DNA of 64,000 nucleotides, from NCBI RefSeq assembly GCF_028622835.1, contig NZ_CP117677.1, forward strand, positions 2,280,820 through 2,344,819, in the 5' to 3' direction. The stretch is from Caloramator sp. mosi_1 (lineage in GTDB: Bacteria > Bacillota > Clostridia > Clostridiales > Caloramatoraceae). Made by a program: the position numbers and the translations under genes. Shown here one piece after another: positions 52,288-61,950 of this stretch. Below the pieces are notes generated by a model that had not been told where the DNA came from, did not search any database, and worked only from the letters and a program-made list of their open reading frames with translations. Within the stretch, counting starts at the first letter, position 1. Each line of letters starts with the position of its first letter.

Positions 52288-52338
52288 AAAAAACCCTTTA
52301 AAGTATATAATTTTAAAAAAGCTTTAAAGGGGTTTTTT
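52288..52338 (+). terminator. Terminator of the flagellar operon
   Basis: A long stem (52288-52303 with 52322-52338, AAAACCCTTTAAAG against CTTTAAAGGGGTTTTTT) ends in T6. One C is bulged or missing in the left arm. It directly follows flgG. Confidence 0.9.
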
Positions 52339-52340
52339 AT

Positions 52341-52727
52341 ATGAATATAGATAACTTTTATTTAGAAGCAGTTAACAACTATAACAAAAAAATTATAAAA
52401 AGGCTTTAAATTATTTTTTTAAAACTTTAGAATATAAATCTAATTATTTAACTTACTATAATATTGGTGTTTGCTATATAGAATTAAATGAATTTAATTT
52501 AGCAATTCAATATCTAAAAAATCTATTTATTTTAATAAACATTTTGAAAATACATATATAAATTTAGCATATTGTTATTTCAAAAAAAGGATTATAAATC
52601 TTGTTATAGAATTATAAAAGAAGGAGTAGTGGCAACAAATAGTGATAGACTAAACAATATTGAAAAAAATTTGTTTAGTATAATAATAAACGGAGGTAAC
52701 AATGAATTTAATAAAAAGGCTAAATAA
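52341..52727 (+). CDS. Small TPR-repeat protein
   Basis: About 130 residues with two tetratricopeptide-like repeats: YYNIGVCYIELNEFNLAIQYL and YINLAYCYFKKKDYKSCYRI. Breaks near 52395, 52520 and 52587 are in homopolymers. ATG 52341 lies three bases after the terminator T-run, without a clear ribosome site. Its end overlaps ldcA by 26 bases and contains that gene's GGAGG site. Function unknown; TPR proteins usually mediate binding. Confidence 0.65.
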
Positions 52728-53605
52728 AGGGGATAAGGTTGCACTTATAGCACCAGCAGGTGCCATATTTGATGATAGCCTAATAGTAAAATCTGTTAAT
52801 AAAATAAACGAATTTGGTTATGATGTTAAATTAGGTAAAAATATTAAAGCCAAATATGGCTATCTTGCTGGAGATGATAAAAAAGATTAGAAGATTTAAT
52901 GATGGCTTTTGAAGATAATGAAATAAAGGCAATATTTTGTATAAGAGGTGGTTATGGTTCTATTAGATTATTGGACAAGATTAATTATAATATAATTAAT
53001 AATAATAAAAAGATATTTGTAGGTTACAGTGATATAACTGCACTTCATTCATCTTTTTCACATTTAAACTTTCCTACTTTTCACGGTCCTATGTTTAATT
53101 ACGATCTTTTTAAAAATGATAATAACTATAATCTATTATTTGACTTTTTAGAAGGAAAAATTAATGAATTAAATTATAAATTATTCCCAATTAGAAATGG
53201 AAATATTGAAGGTAAACTTGTTGGAGGAAATCTGTGTGTTCTTTGTTCCTTGATTGGTACACAGTATCAATATAAGTTTAAAAAATCTATATTATTTATA
53301 GAGGAGATCAATGAAGAACCCTATAAAATTGATAGGTTTTTAAATCAACTTTACCATTCAAATATTTTAAATGATGTTAATGGAATAATTTTAGGTAGTT
53401 TTACAAAATGTATGCCTGAAGATATAGATAAGAGCTTTTCCTTTGAGTATATATATAATTATTTAAAAGATCTAACTGTTAAACCAATTTATTATGGTTT
53501 GAATTGTGGACACGATTTTACAAACAATATTCTTCCACTTAACATACCTGTAAAAATTGTTGACAACAAATTAATAATAAAAAAGGAGATGTTTTCATTG
53601 ATTGA
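52702..53605 (+). CDS. ldcA: LD-carboxypeptidase (peptidase family S66)
   Basis: S66 enzymes trim the terminal D-Ala from murein tetrapeptides or act on microcin-like compounds. The catalytic Ser is in VGYSDITALH, the Glu in EEINEEPYKIDRFL and the His in LNCGHDF. One break lies near 52888. As sequenced the frame runs on into the M20 gene; one more A at 53580 would end it with GDVFID and TGA at 53603, which I think is correct. Length about 301 residues. ATG 52702 follows CGGAGG. Confidence 0.9.
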
Positions 53606-54778
53606 CTTTTTTCTGAAGCAAAAAAATTCAAAGCAACTTAATAGAGTTTAGAAGATATTTGCATATGCATCCAGAAATAGACAGACAATTAAATAATACA
53701 GCAAATTTTGTTGAAGACGTATTAATTAAATACAATATTAAATATAAACGTTTTGACAACTGTGGCATTATAGCTGAAATTGGTGAAGGTGAAAAAATTA
53801 TAGCCCTTAGAGCCGATATGGACGCTTTAACAATAGAGGATAAAAAAGTGTTCCATATAAATCAAAAAATAAAGGTTTAATGCACGCCTGTGGACACGAT
53901 GCTCATACAGCTATACAATTAGGATCATGTATTTTATTAAAGCAATATGAACATCTATTTAATGGTAAAGTAAGATTTATTTTTCAACCAGCTGAAGAAA
54001 CTGACGGCGGAGCAAAAGATATGATTCATTACGGGGCTTTAGATAATGTTTCCTTTATAAGTGGTTTACACGTAGAAGAAACTTTAGATACTGGTATTAT
54101 TGGTATAAATAGAGGAATTGTAAGTGCTGCTTCAAATCCTTTTAAAATAATAATTAAAGGTAAAGGTGCTCACGGTGCTCACCCAGAAGATGGAATTGAT
54201 CCAATTATTGTAGCTTCAAAAATAATTGATAATGTACAAGTAATTATATCAAGAGAAATTTCTGCTCTAAATAGTGCAGTTATAACTATCGGTAAAATAA
54301 ATGGTGGAACAGCACCTAATGCAATAGCTGAAGAAGTAGTGCTTGAGGGGATTATTAGAACTTTAGGAAATACAACAAGAAAATATGTAATTGACAGATT
54401 CTTGTCTATATTAAAATTAACATCTGAAACTTTCAGAAGCGAATTGAATATAGATTTAAAAGATGGCTACCCATCTTTTACAATGATGATATTTTAATTG
54501 AAACTTTAGAATGTATACAAAGCGAAAATTCTAACTACTTTACTATAAAAATGCTTGATTATCCAAGTATGGGGGTAGAGGACTTTGCATACTATACAGA
54601 AAAGGTTCCAGGAATATATTATAAATTAGGATGTAGAAATGTACAAAAAGGCATAGTTCATCCAGCCCACGGGAGCTACTTTGATATAGATGAAGAATGC
54701 TTATGGATTGGATGTGGAGTTCAGTGTTCTATAGTGCAAAAATACTTAATAGGTTCTATAATAAATGTTGGGGCGTAG
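53598..54778 (+). CDS. M20-family amidohydrolase, C-terminus altered by IS copy 2
   Basis: An N-acyl-amino-acid amidohydrolase or hippurate-hydrolase type metallopeptidase. Metal ligands lie in MHACGHDAHTAIQLG, FIFQPAEETDGGA and SGLHVEE, with a further site in GVEDFAYY. The start TTG 53598 follows AAAGGAGATG; ATG 53589 is possible. Breaks lie near 53612, 53640, 53850, 53878 and 54482. The IS enters after KYLI; the last five residues KQKEL are replaced by GSIINVGA and a stop within the IS, so activity may survive. Rejoined length is about 394 residues. Confidence 0.87.
54744..54751. repeat. Target-site duplication, left of IS copy 2
   Basis: ACTTAATA here is repeated exactly at 56229-56236 on the other side of the IS. 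Eight bases is the size expected for ISL3-family insertion. Confidence 0.95.
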
Positions 54779-54878
54779 ACCCAGCATATTTTTACAAAAA
54801 ATATGTGCACCTGATTAGACACCTGGTAAAATTAAAATAACCAAACAAAAACCTTACCTGAAAGGAGGCATCCATCAA

Positions 54879-56061
54879 GTGCACACTAATAATTCTATCA
54901 AAAATTTATTAGGTTTTAAAGATGTTATTATAAAAAGATTATTCATAATGACACGTACATTGAGATATACTTAGAAACTAAGAAAAAATTTGTACTTGCC
55001 CTAATTGTAATTCCAAAGTTACAAGAGTTCACGATTATAGAATTCAGCGTATTAAAGACATACCCTTATTCTTTAAACATACTTTTATCATTCTTAAAAA
55101 ACGTAGATATCGTTGTAATGCCTGCGGCAAAAAATTTTATGAACATATAGAATTTTTACCTCGTTATCATAGAATAACTAATAGATTAGCTATGTTTGTA
55201 ATTTATGAATTATCTAATGAATATAGTATGACATCAGTTGCTAGAAAAACTAATCTATCTATCGATACTATAAAACGTATTTTTGATAATGTATCTTACT
55301 CTTCTCCTACTAATTTACCTAAAATAATATCTATAGATGAATTTAAAGGTAACTCTGGTGGTTCTAAATATCATTGTGCAATAGTCGATCCTGTTAATCA
55401 TAAAATACTAGACATTATTAAAGATAGAAAAGAGCATATTCTTATAGATTATTTTAGAAAAATTAAAAATCGCGATAGCGTTACACACTTTATTTGTGAT
55501 ATGTGGCAACCCTATATTGATTTAGCTAAAACTTATTTCAAAAATGCTGTAATTGTTATAGATAAATTTCACTATATTAGACAAGTCATATGGGCAGTAG
55601 AAGCGGTAAGAAAACGTATCCAAAGAGAACTATCAATTAAATTAAGAAAATACTTTAAAAGAAGTAAAAAGCTTATTTTAAAAAGATATGGCTTACTTGA
55701 TACAGATTCAAAGTTAGCTTTACAAGTTATGTTTTCTTATAATAGTGAATTAGCAATTGCCCACACTTTAAAGGAAAAGTTATTGAGTATTATTGATGCT
55801 TCACCTTCTTCTAACGAAGCTCGTGTCCTCTTAAAAGATTGGATTAAACTTGCACAAAATAGTGGTATCAATGAATTGAAAAGATGTGCAAATACCTATA
55901 TCAGATATTTTAATGAGATTTGTAATTCTTTTGATATTCCTTATACAAATGCTTGTATAGAAGGATTTAATAATAAAATCAAAGTTATTAAAAGAATAGC
56001 CTTCGGCTATAGAAATTTTGATAGATTCAGGAATAGAATTCTTCATTGTTGTAATAAATAA
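54879..56061 (+). CDS. ISL3-family DDE transposase, copy 2
   Basis: The same protein as copy 1, read here on the + strand from GTG 54879 after GAAAGGAGG. The first 22 codons, a short middle stretch and the main 289-residue block lie in three frames, with shifts near 54936 and 54990 in A-runs. The zinc-ribbon Cys pairs and the DDE residues are complete after correction. Because both copies carry the same two shifts, systematic base-calling error and true inactivation cannot be told apart here. Confidence 0.92.
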
Positions 56062-56087
56062 TCTGTTAAATATTGTATTTTAGGAAA

Positions 56088-56109
56088 TCCAACTATCGTT
56101 GGTCTTTTT
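56088..56109 (+). terminator. Transposase terminator, IS copy 2
   Basis: CCAAC and GTTGG pair over a 4-base loop, followed by TCTTTTT, 27 bases after the transposase stop. Confidence 0.78.
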
Positions 56110-56228
56110 GTCGTGCAATTTTTTAAGGGTAAACTCCCCTCATCCTATCTATCTTGCTAAAATCATTATCAAATAAGAAAGGACAGGCATTCTAATCTAA
56201 TGCCCGCCCCAACTATTGACAAAGAGCC

Positions 56229-56236
56229 ACTTAATA
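56229..56236. repeat. Target-site duplication, right of IS copy 2
   Basis: ACTTAATA matches 54744-54751. Joining the two sides restores the native end of the M20 gene, KYLIKQKEL and TAA at 56252. Confidence 0.95.
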
Positions 56237-56240
56237 AAGC

Positions 56241-56279
56241 AAAAAGAGCTCTAAAATTTGATTGAGCTCTTTTTATTTT
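56241..56279 (+). terminator. Native terminator of the M20 gene
   Basis: AAAAAGAGCTC (56241-56251) pairs with GAGCTCTTTTT (56264-56274). The IS has separated it from the rest of its operon. Confidence 0.88.
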
Positions 56280-56304
56280 TGTAATTTATATAATTTGCAA
56301 TTAT

Positions 56305-56324
56305 AAAAAAGAGCAAAATGCTCT
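56305..56324 (-). terminator. Terminator of the tRNA gene
   Basis: On the - strand, AGAGCA and TGCTCT pair over a 3-base loop and T6 follows. It lies five bases past the encoded CCA end of the tRNA. Confidence 0.85.
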
Positions 56325-56329
56325 CTCTA

Positions 56330-56406
56330 TGGTGGGCCTTCAGGGACTCGAACCCCGGACCGACCGGTTATGAGCCGGTTGCTCTAGCCAGCTGAGCTAA
56401 AGGCCC
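56330..56406 (-). tRNA. tRNA with CAU anticodon (Met or Ile2)
   Basis: The 77-base cloverleaf on the - strand has an acceptor stem starting GGGCCTT, a D-arm with AGCTCAGCTGGCTAGAGC, anticodon loop CTCATAA, a T-loop GTTCGAGTC and an encoded CCA. CAU can be elongator Met or, when C34 is lysidine-modified, Ile2 reading AUA. The GCTCATAACC stem-loop resembles tRNA-Ile2 of Bacillus, but the two cannot be separated by eye. Confidence 0.93.
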
Positions 56407-56419
56407 AAAATCTATTTTA

Positions 56420-56448
56420 ATTATAAAAAATTATTTTTATAATGTCAA
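56420..56448 (-). promoter_or_regulatory. Consensus promoter of the tRNA
   Basis: On the - strand, TTGACA (56443-56448) and TATAAT (56420-56425) are perfect hexamers with a 17-base spacer. The tRNA begins 14 bases downstream of the -10 box. Confidence 0.9.
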
Positions 56449-56527
56449 GTATTTTTTATAAGTTATATTATAAATTAGTAAGTGTAGTGAATATAATTAA
56501 ATATATAAATCTAATAAAGGGGTTTTT

Positions 56528-57553
56528 ATGACTTTAGATATTAATGAATTAAAAGAAATTCAAAATATATTAAAAAATAGATACGGTATTGAAGTTATAG
56601 AATTCAAAAAAAGAGAACCGTATATAATATTATTTCAACTTCTAATAACAGCTACTGTTTAAAGGAAGTAAATCATAATTTAAATAGGTTTAAATGGCTT
56701 CCATCTTTTATGATATTTTTAAAGGATAATGCTTTTCTAAGTTGCCCTTCATTAATTGAAGATATAAAAGGTCAATATTATTTTAAACTAAACAATCACA
56801 AATATTATTATTTAACTAAATGGATCAATGGAGAAGAATGTGATATCGATAAAATCGAAAATGCACTAAATACAATAAAATTATTAAGTGATTTTCATAA
56901 GCAGGCAGAAGGTTTTTATTCAAAACATATAATATATGAAGACGCAAAAATAATTAAAGAATTTACAAAAAGAAAGATGATATCATAGTATATAAAAATT
57001 CAATAATAAATAAAAAAATTATGTCCTACTTTGATATATTATTTATTGAAACATTTAATAGTCAAATGAATCTGGCTGAAAAATCATTAATATATCTATT
57101 AAGTTCAAACTATAGAAACCTAAATAAACTTGCAATTAAAAAGAAAACAATATGTCATAACAGTTTTTATTACCAAAACATTATTGAATCAAATAATACT
57201 TTGTATCTAATTGATTATGATAAAATAATATATGAAAGTGTTGAATATGATCTTGGTAAATTCATTCAAAGAATAATGTTTAGAAAATCATATAGCTGGG
57301 ATTTTGATAAAGCAAAATTGCTAATAGATAAATATATATGTTGTTATGGCAAGACAATTGATTTTAGACTATTATTATCAATTATTATTTTCCCTCATAA
57401 GTATTGGAAATTAGGTAACAAAAATATGATAAGAAAAAATACTTAGATGAAATATATTATATTAGAAGATTAAAAAAGATAATTAATTCAAATATTTATA
57501 TACTAAAATTCATTGATGAATTTGAAAGATACTATATTAATTCAAATATCTAG
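56528..57553 (+). CDS. CotS/YsxE-like spore coat protein of kinase fold
   Basis: The protein of about 343 residues has the aminoglycoside-phosphotransferase-like fold used by CotS-family coat proteins. Landmarks are LTKWINGEECD near residue 98, LLSDFHKQAEGF near 122, a catalytic-loop-like CHNSFYYQNII near 218 and the metal-site-like LYLIDYDKIIYESVEYDLGKF near 235. Breaks lie near 56620, 56980 and 57430. It was probably made during sporulation. It exists only in the right-hand copy, since the left copy has lost it. Confidence 0.78.
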
Positions 57554-57583
57554 ATAGACTCTATGTCTATTTAGATATTTTTT
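57546..57583 (+). terminator. Terminator of the CotS-like gene
   Basis: A 14-base stem with one G-T pair (57546-57559 with 57565-57578) is followed by T6. Confidence 0.88.
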
Positions 57584-57668
57584 GTTGTCGCAAAATGAAA
57601 TAATTTTTGTATATACTTTTAAAAGGAAAAAAATAAAATATGAAGAATAAAATAATAGAGGTGGTATT

Positions 57669-58186
57669 ATGGAAGAACAAAAAATTATTATACATTTAAA
57701 GAGGTATGTCAACTAACAGGATATAAAGATTCTGTTATACGCTATTATGAAAAGAATTTGAGCTAAATATTCAGAGAGACTCGAAGGGTAGAAGAATATT
57801 TACTCAAAATGACTTAAACTTATTGCTGCAAATAAAAACCTGCAAGAAAAAGGATTAACTAATGGCCAAATAAAAAGATACTAATTAATCAAGAGGCAGC
57901 AATAACTTCAATTGACTCAACATTTGTATTAACCGAGAATAATCTAATTGAAAATAGTCAAGACAAAATAAAATTGATTGAAGAAAAATTAAATGCAATT
58001 AATAATAAATTAGAAGAAATTGATAAGAACGTATTTAGTAAAGAGCGTGATATACTAATTAGTGAAAATATGAAATTAAAAATGGAATTAAAACAAAAGT
58101 GTTATGAGATTATAGAACTTAAAGAAAAACTAAAATACGAAAAACAAACAAAAAAAGGTATTATAAGTAAAATTTTTAGAAGATAG
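57669..58186 (+). CDS. MerR-like HTH protein with coiled coil, copy 2
   Basis: The same gene as at 18034, differing in two homopolymer lengths. Here the 3' end is in frame (TKKGIISKIFRR and stop), which confirms the true C-terminus. The 85 bases between the CotS-like terminator and the start are AT-rich and should hold its promoter; I see no clear consensus pair. Frame breaks near 57689, 57752, 57840 and 57880 remain. Confidence 0.72.
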
Positions 58187-58194
58187 GTGACAAA

Positions 58195-59003
58195 ATGCAA
58201 ATCGAATCCATTAATTTATTTAAATTAATTAAAGAAAATAAAATGAAAGAATTTATGAAAATCAAAAAGTATTTGGTTTATCTATATTAGATTTCATTTT
58301 TAATAGTTCATACTTTATTTTAAATAATAAAATTGAAGGAATTAATATAGACACTAAATACTACATTTATGTTAAAGATACAACACTGTCTATTAATGAA
58401 ATAATAGATAGTGTAATTAAAAATAAAAAGTTTCATTTAGAAATAAAATATGTAAATAGTAACATTTATAATGAAAACAATTCAAATAAATATATAATTC
58501 AAAAAACTACAAAACAATGGAACTACTTTTAAATAATTTTTTTAATTTAAAACCACAATATGAATACCACGATATTATTGTAGCAACAATAGATGTATCT
58601 AAAAATATGAGTTTAAGAATTGACATCCAAAATTCAATATTCAATTCTACAGATAAAAAAGAAAACCCATCGATAAAAACTACTTAAATAGAGAAATAAG
58701 TAGTAGTTATTTTTTAAAAGACTATTGCTATGTATTATATAAAAACCATATGCCTATAGGTTATGGTCAAATAATTAAAGATAGATCTCTTTATTATTTA
58801 GTTAATTTCGGTATAATTGAAGAATTTAGAGGTATGGGTTTTGGATATATATTCCTTAATTATATTCTTAATGATATAAAGGGAAAAAATAAAATCAAAA
58901 ATTACATCTGAATGTTGATAATAATAATATTTCAGCAATAAATTTATATAAAAAATTTGGTTTTGTTGAAAAAGATAATACTATAATAATAAAAAGCATA
59001 TAG
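58195..59003 (+). CDS. GNAT-family acetyltransferase with N-terminal extension, copy 2
   Basis: The same gene as at 18560, with the same frame breaks near 58260, 58507, 58670 and 58898. The acetyl-CoA loop EEFRGMGFGYIF and the terminal LYKKFGFVEKD are present. No substitution against copy 1 was noticed. It is paired with the MerR-like gene eight bases upstream. Confidence 0.72.
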
Positions 59004-59030
59004 AGGAACTAAAGCCCTCTATATGCTTTT
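58992..59030. terminator. Bidirectional terminator, copy 2
   Basis: The same 15-base stem as at 19357-19395, pairing 58992-59006 with 59016-59030. Confidence 0.9.
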
Positions 59031-60208
59031 ATAGCTTCATTTATAATATTCATAGCTTTCTTTAGATCATCACAATTTATACAATATGAAATTCTAATTT
59101 CATTTTTTCCGAGTCCCTCTGTAGCATAAAATCCTGCTGCAGGTGCAACCATAACTGTCTCACCATTTAAGTTAAAATAAGTTAAAATCAGTTAATAACC
59201 ATTTTGAAAAATGTTCTGCATCATCTATTGGCAATTTTGCTATTACATAAAAGGCTCCTTTAGGTTTTTCGCAAACAACTCCTTCAATATTTGATAGACC
59301 TTCAAACACAACATCTCTTCTTTTTGATACTCTTTTTTAACCTCCTCAAAATAGCTTTTATCTGTATTTATTAAATTTGCAGCTCCAATTTGTTCAATTG
59401 TAGGAACACATAATCTTGATTGACACAACTTAAGTACGTTTTTAATTAACATTTTATTTTTACTTGCAATTAATCCTATCCTTGCTCCACAAGCACTATA
59501 TCGTTTAGAAATACTATCAATCAGTATCACTCTATCTAATATTTCTTTAATATGCATAAAGCTTGTATATTTTAAATTATCATATACAAATTCTCTGTAT
59601 ACTTCATCTGCGATAATATATAAATTATTTGCTTTTGCAATATCTGCAATCATCCTTATTTCTTCTTCTGTATACACAACACCTGTTGGATTTCCTGGAT
59701 TAGATAATAATATTGCTTTAGTTTTATTATCAATTAATTTTTCAATTTCTTTTCTTTCTGGTAAATGAAATCCGTTTTCTGCATAGGTTAAAAAAGGTTT
59801 AACATTAACCCCTGCAACTTCTGCAAAGCCATTATAATTTGTATAAAATGGTTCAGGTATAATTATATTGTCTCCAACATCACAAACTGCAAGTAATGCA
59901 AATAATATAGCTTCACTTCCTCCATTTGTAATCATTATCTCATCTTTTTCAAAATCTATATCCCATTCCAAATAATACTTTATAAAACTTTGAATGAGGT
60001 TATCTATACCTTGAGATGATGTATACTTAAGCACTGGTTCATTATATGATTTAATTGCCTCATAAAACTCATCTGGAGTTTTTATGTCTGGTTGTCCAAT
60101 ATTAAGATGATATACTTTAATTCCTTTTGATTTAGCCTCTTCTGCATAACAAGCTAATTTTCTAATAGGCGATTCTTGCATATTTAATATTCTTGTAGAT
60201 AAATGCAT
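59009..60208 (-). CDS. Class I pyridoxal-phosphate aminotransferase, copy 2
   Basis: The same gene as at 19374-20572. One extra base near 59336 lets the frame run 20 residues further than in copy 1 (to 59243) before a shared A-run break diverts it. The PLP Lys in [14 protein letters not shown] and the NPGNPTG motif are intact. It carries the same 10-base tandem duplication at 59168-59187, so its C-terminal 70 residues are out of frame for a reason other than homopolymer error. Confidence 0.85.
59168..59187. repeat. 10-bp tandem duplication inside aminotransferase gene, copy 2
   Basis: Two adjacent perfect copies of TAAGTTAAAA, as at 19533-19552. Deleting one unit restores the conserved reading frame. 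Confidence 0.95.
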
Positions 60209-60276
60209 CAGTATTACCCCCTCACAATATTTTACACTTATATATTACCATTATATATTCAAAAAATAAACAATTG

Positions 60277-60425
60277 TTATAATTTTCTCATAATTATACT
60301 GTGAATATTTGCATAATATCCTACACCACTATTATGAATAGTTTCGTGATTAAAATATTTTCTATCCTCCAACGTATATGGTATTTTCCCCTTTAAAGAA
60401 TCATCTTTGTTTTTGCATTGTACAT
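60277..60425 (-). CDS. Possible small protein, copy 2
   Basis: Identical to the candidate at 20640-20788, with the same need for one added A. ATG 60425 follows GGGGTGATTGT. It lies in the 361-base gap between the aminotransferase and miaB, where nothing else but a TATAAT near 60520 is seen. Confidence 0.4.
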
Positions 60426-60569
60426 ACAATCACCCCTTTTTATTATTATTTCTATATTGTATAAAATTTATTTATATTAAATTTATTTATGTTTATATGT
60501 TTTTTATCGAATTTTGTAGTATAATATATATTTGCAAAATATTATTATTGATAAGGAAGGTTGGTACAT

Positions 60570-61901
60570 ATGAATAATAAAAAATATCTCATAGAAACTT
60601 GGGGTTGCCAAATGAACGAAGAAGATTCGGAAAAAATAGCAGGTATGCTAAAAGAATTAGGATATAGTAGTGCTACAACTCGTGAAGATGCTGATGTTAT
60701 TATCTTCAATACTTGTGCTGTTAGAGAAAACGCAGAATTAAAAGTATACGGTAATATAGGACATTTAAAAGCATTAAAATCAAAAAATCCTGATCTGATA
60801 ATATGCATTGGTGGATGTATGATGCAGCAAAAAGGTATGCCTGAAGAAATAAAAAGAAATATCCTTATGTTGATATAATATTTGGTACACATAATATTCA
60901 TAGGCTTCCTGAATTAATTAATAATGTGAAACAGGGTAATACAAATATAATAGAAGTCTGGGAACAAGAAGGTCAAATAATTGAAGGTCTTCCTGTTGAA
61001 AGAAAAAGTGATATTAAAGCATTTGTAACTATAATGCACGGATGTAATAATTTCTGTACCTACTGTATAGTACCTTATACACGAGGAAGAGAAAGAAGTA
61101 GAAAACCAGAAGCCATAATAGAAGAAATAAAAGATTTAGCTTCAAAGGGATATAAAGAAATAACTTTACTTGGTCAAAATGTTAATTCCTATGGAAAAGA
61201 CCTTGATGATATGAGTTTTGCTAAACTTTTAAGAATGGTTAATGACATTGAAGGAATAGAGAGAATACGTTTTACTACATCTCATCCAAAGGATTTAACA
61301 GAAGATGTAATACTTGCAATTAAAGAATGTAATAAACTTTGTGAGCATATTCATTTACCTGTTCAGTCAGGAAGTACTAGAATATTAAGTAAAATGAATA
61401 GAAAATATACTAAAGAACAGTACTTAGAATTAGTGGATTTAATTAGAAAACACATTCCTGATGTAGCAATAACTACTGATATAATAGTTGGTTTTCCTGG
61501 AGAAACAGAGGAAGACTTTTTAGAAACTCTTGATTTAGTTAAAAGGTACAATATGATTCAGCATTTACTTTTATTTATTCAATTAGAAAAGGAACACCTG
61601 CAGCAGAATACCAAGATCAAGTACCAGAGGATATAAAACACGATAGATTCAATAGATTAATTGAGGTAGTAAACAAAATAATAGAAGAAAAAATGCTTTA
61701 TATAAAGATAAAGTAGTTGAAGTTCTTGTTGAAGAGGTAAGTAAAACTGACGAAACTAAGCTAACTGGAAGAACAAGAACTGGAAAATTAGTTCATTTTG
61801 AATCACAGGATACAAACTTGATCGGCAAACTTGTTAATGTAAAAATTACCGAGCCAAGAAACTTTATTCTTATTGGAGAATTTATTGAAGTAATAAGATA
61901 A
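60570..61901 (+). CDS. miaB: MiaB, tRNA i6A37 methylthiotransferase, copy 2
   Basis: The same gene as at 20933. It is in frame across the A-run near 60785, where copy 1 is broken, and out of frame near 61545, where copy 1 is in frame. Taking the better base at each place from the two copies removes two of the breaks, which supports random length errors over true mutations. [10 protein letters not shown] and the TRAM domain are present. Confidence 0.93.
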
Positions 61902-61902
61902 C

Positions 61903-61935
61903 GGCATATTAGTCTATGGCTATATGCCATTTTTT
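61903..61935 (+). terminator. Terminator-like hairpin between miaB and mutS, copy 2
   Basis: GGCATAT (61903-61909) pairs with ATATGCC (61922-61928) and T6 follows, as in copy 1. Confidence 0.75.
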
Positions 61936-61950
61936 AAGGAGGTATGTATT

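Larger units (their letters stand above)
54752..56228 (+). mobile_element. ISL3-family insertion sequence, copy 2
   Basis: The element is 1477 bases, with imperfect terminal repeats of about 24 bases starting GGTTCTATAA (left) and ending ACAAAGAGCC (right). A perfect 8-base target duplication flanks it, so this is a simple insertion that has not rearranged since. It is inverted relative to copy 1, and the two flank 18.3 kb of flagellar and other genes. A 21-base near-palindrome at 54785-54805 lies between the left end and the transposase start. Confidence 0.97.

Noticed and set aside
52899..53651. LD-carboxypeptidase continuing into the M20 gene as one protein
   Set aside because: The run-on stretch encodes the conserved start of an M20 enzyme with its own AAAGGAG site; one missing A near 53580 explains it.
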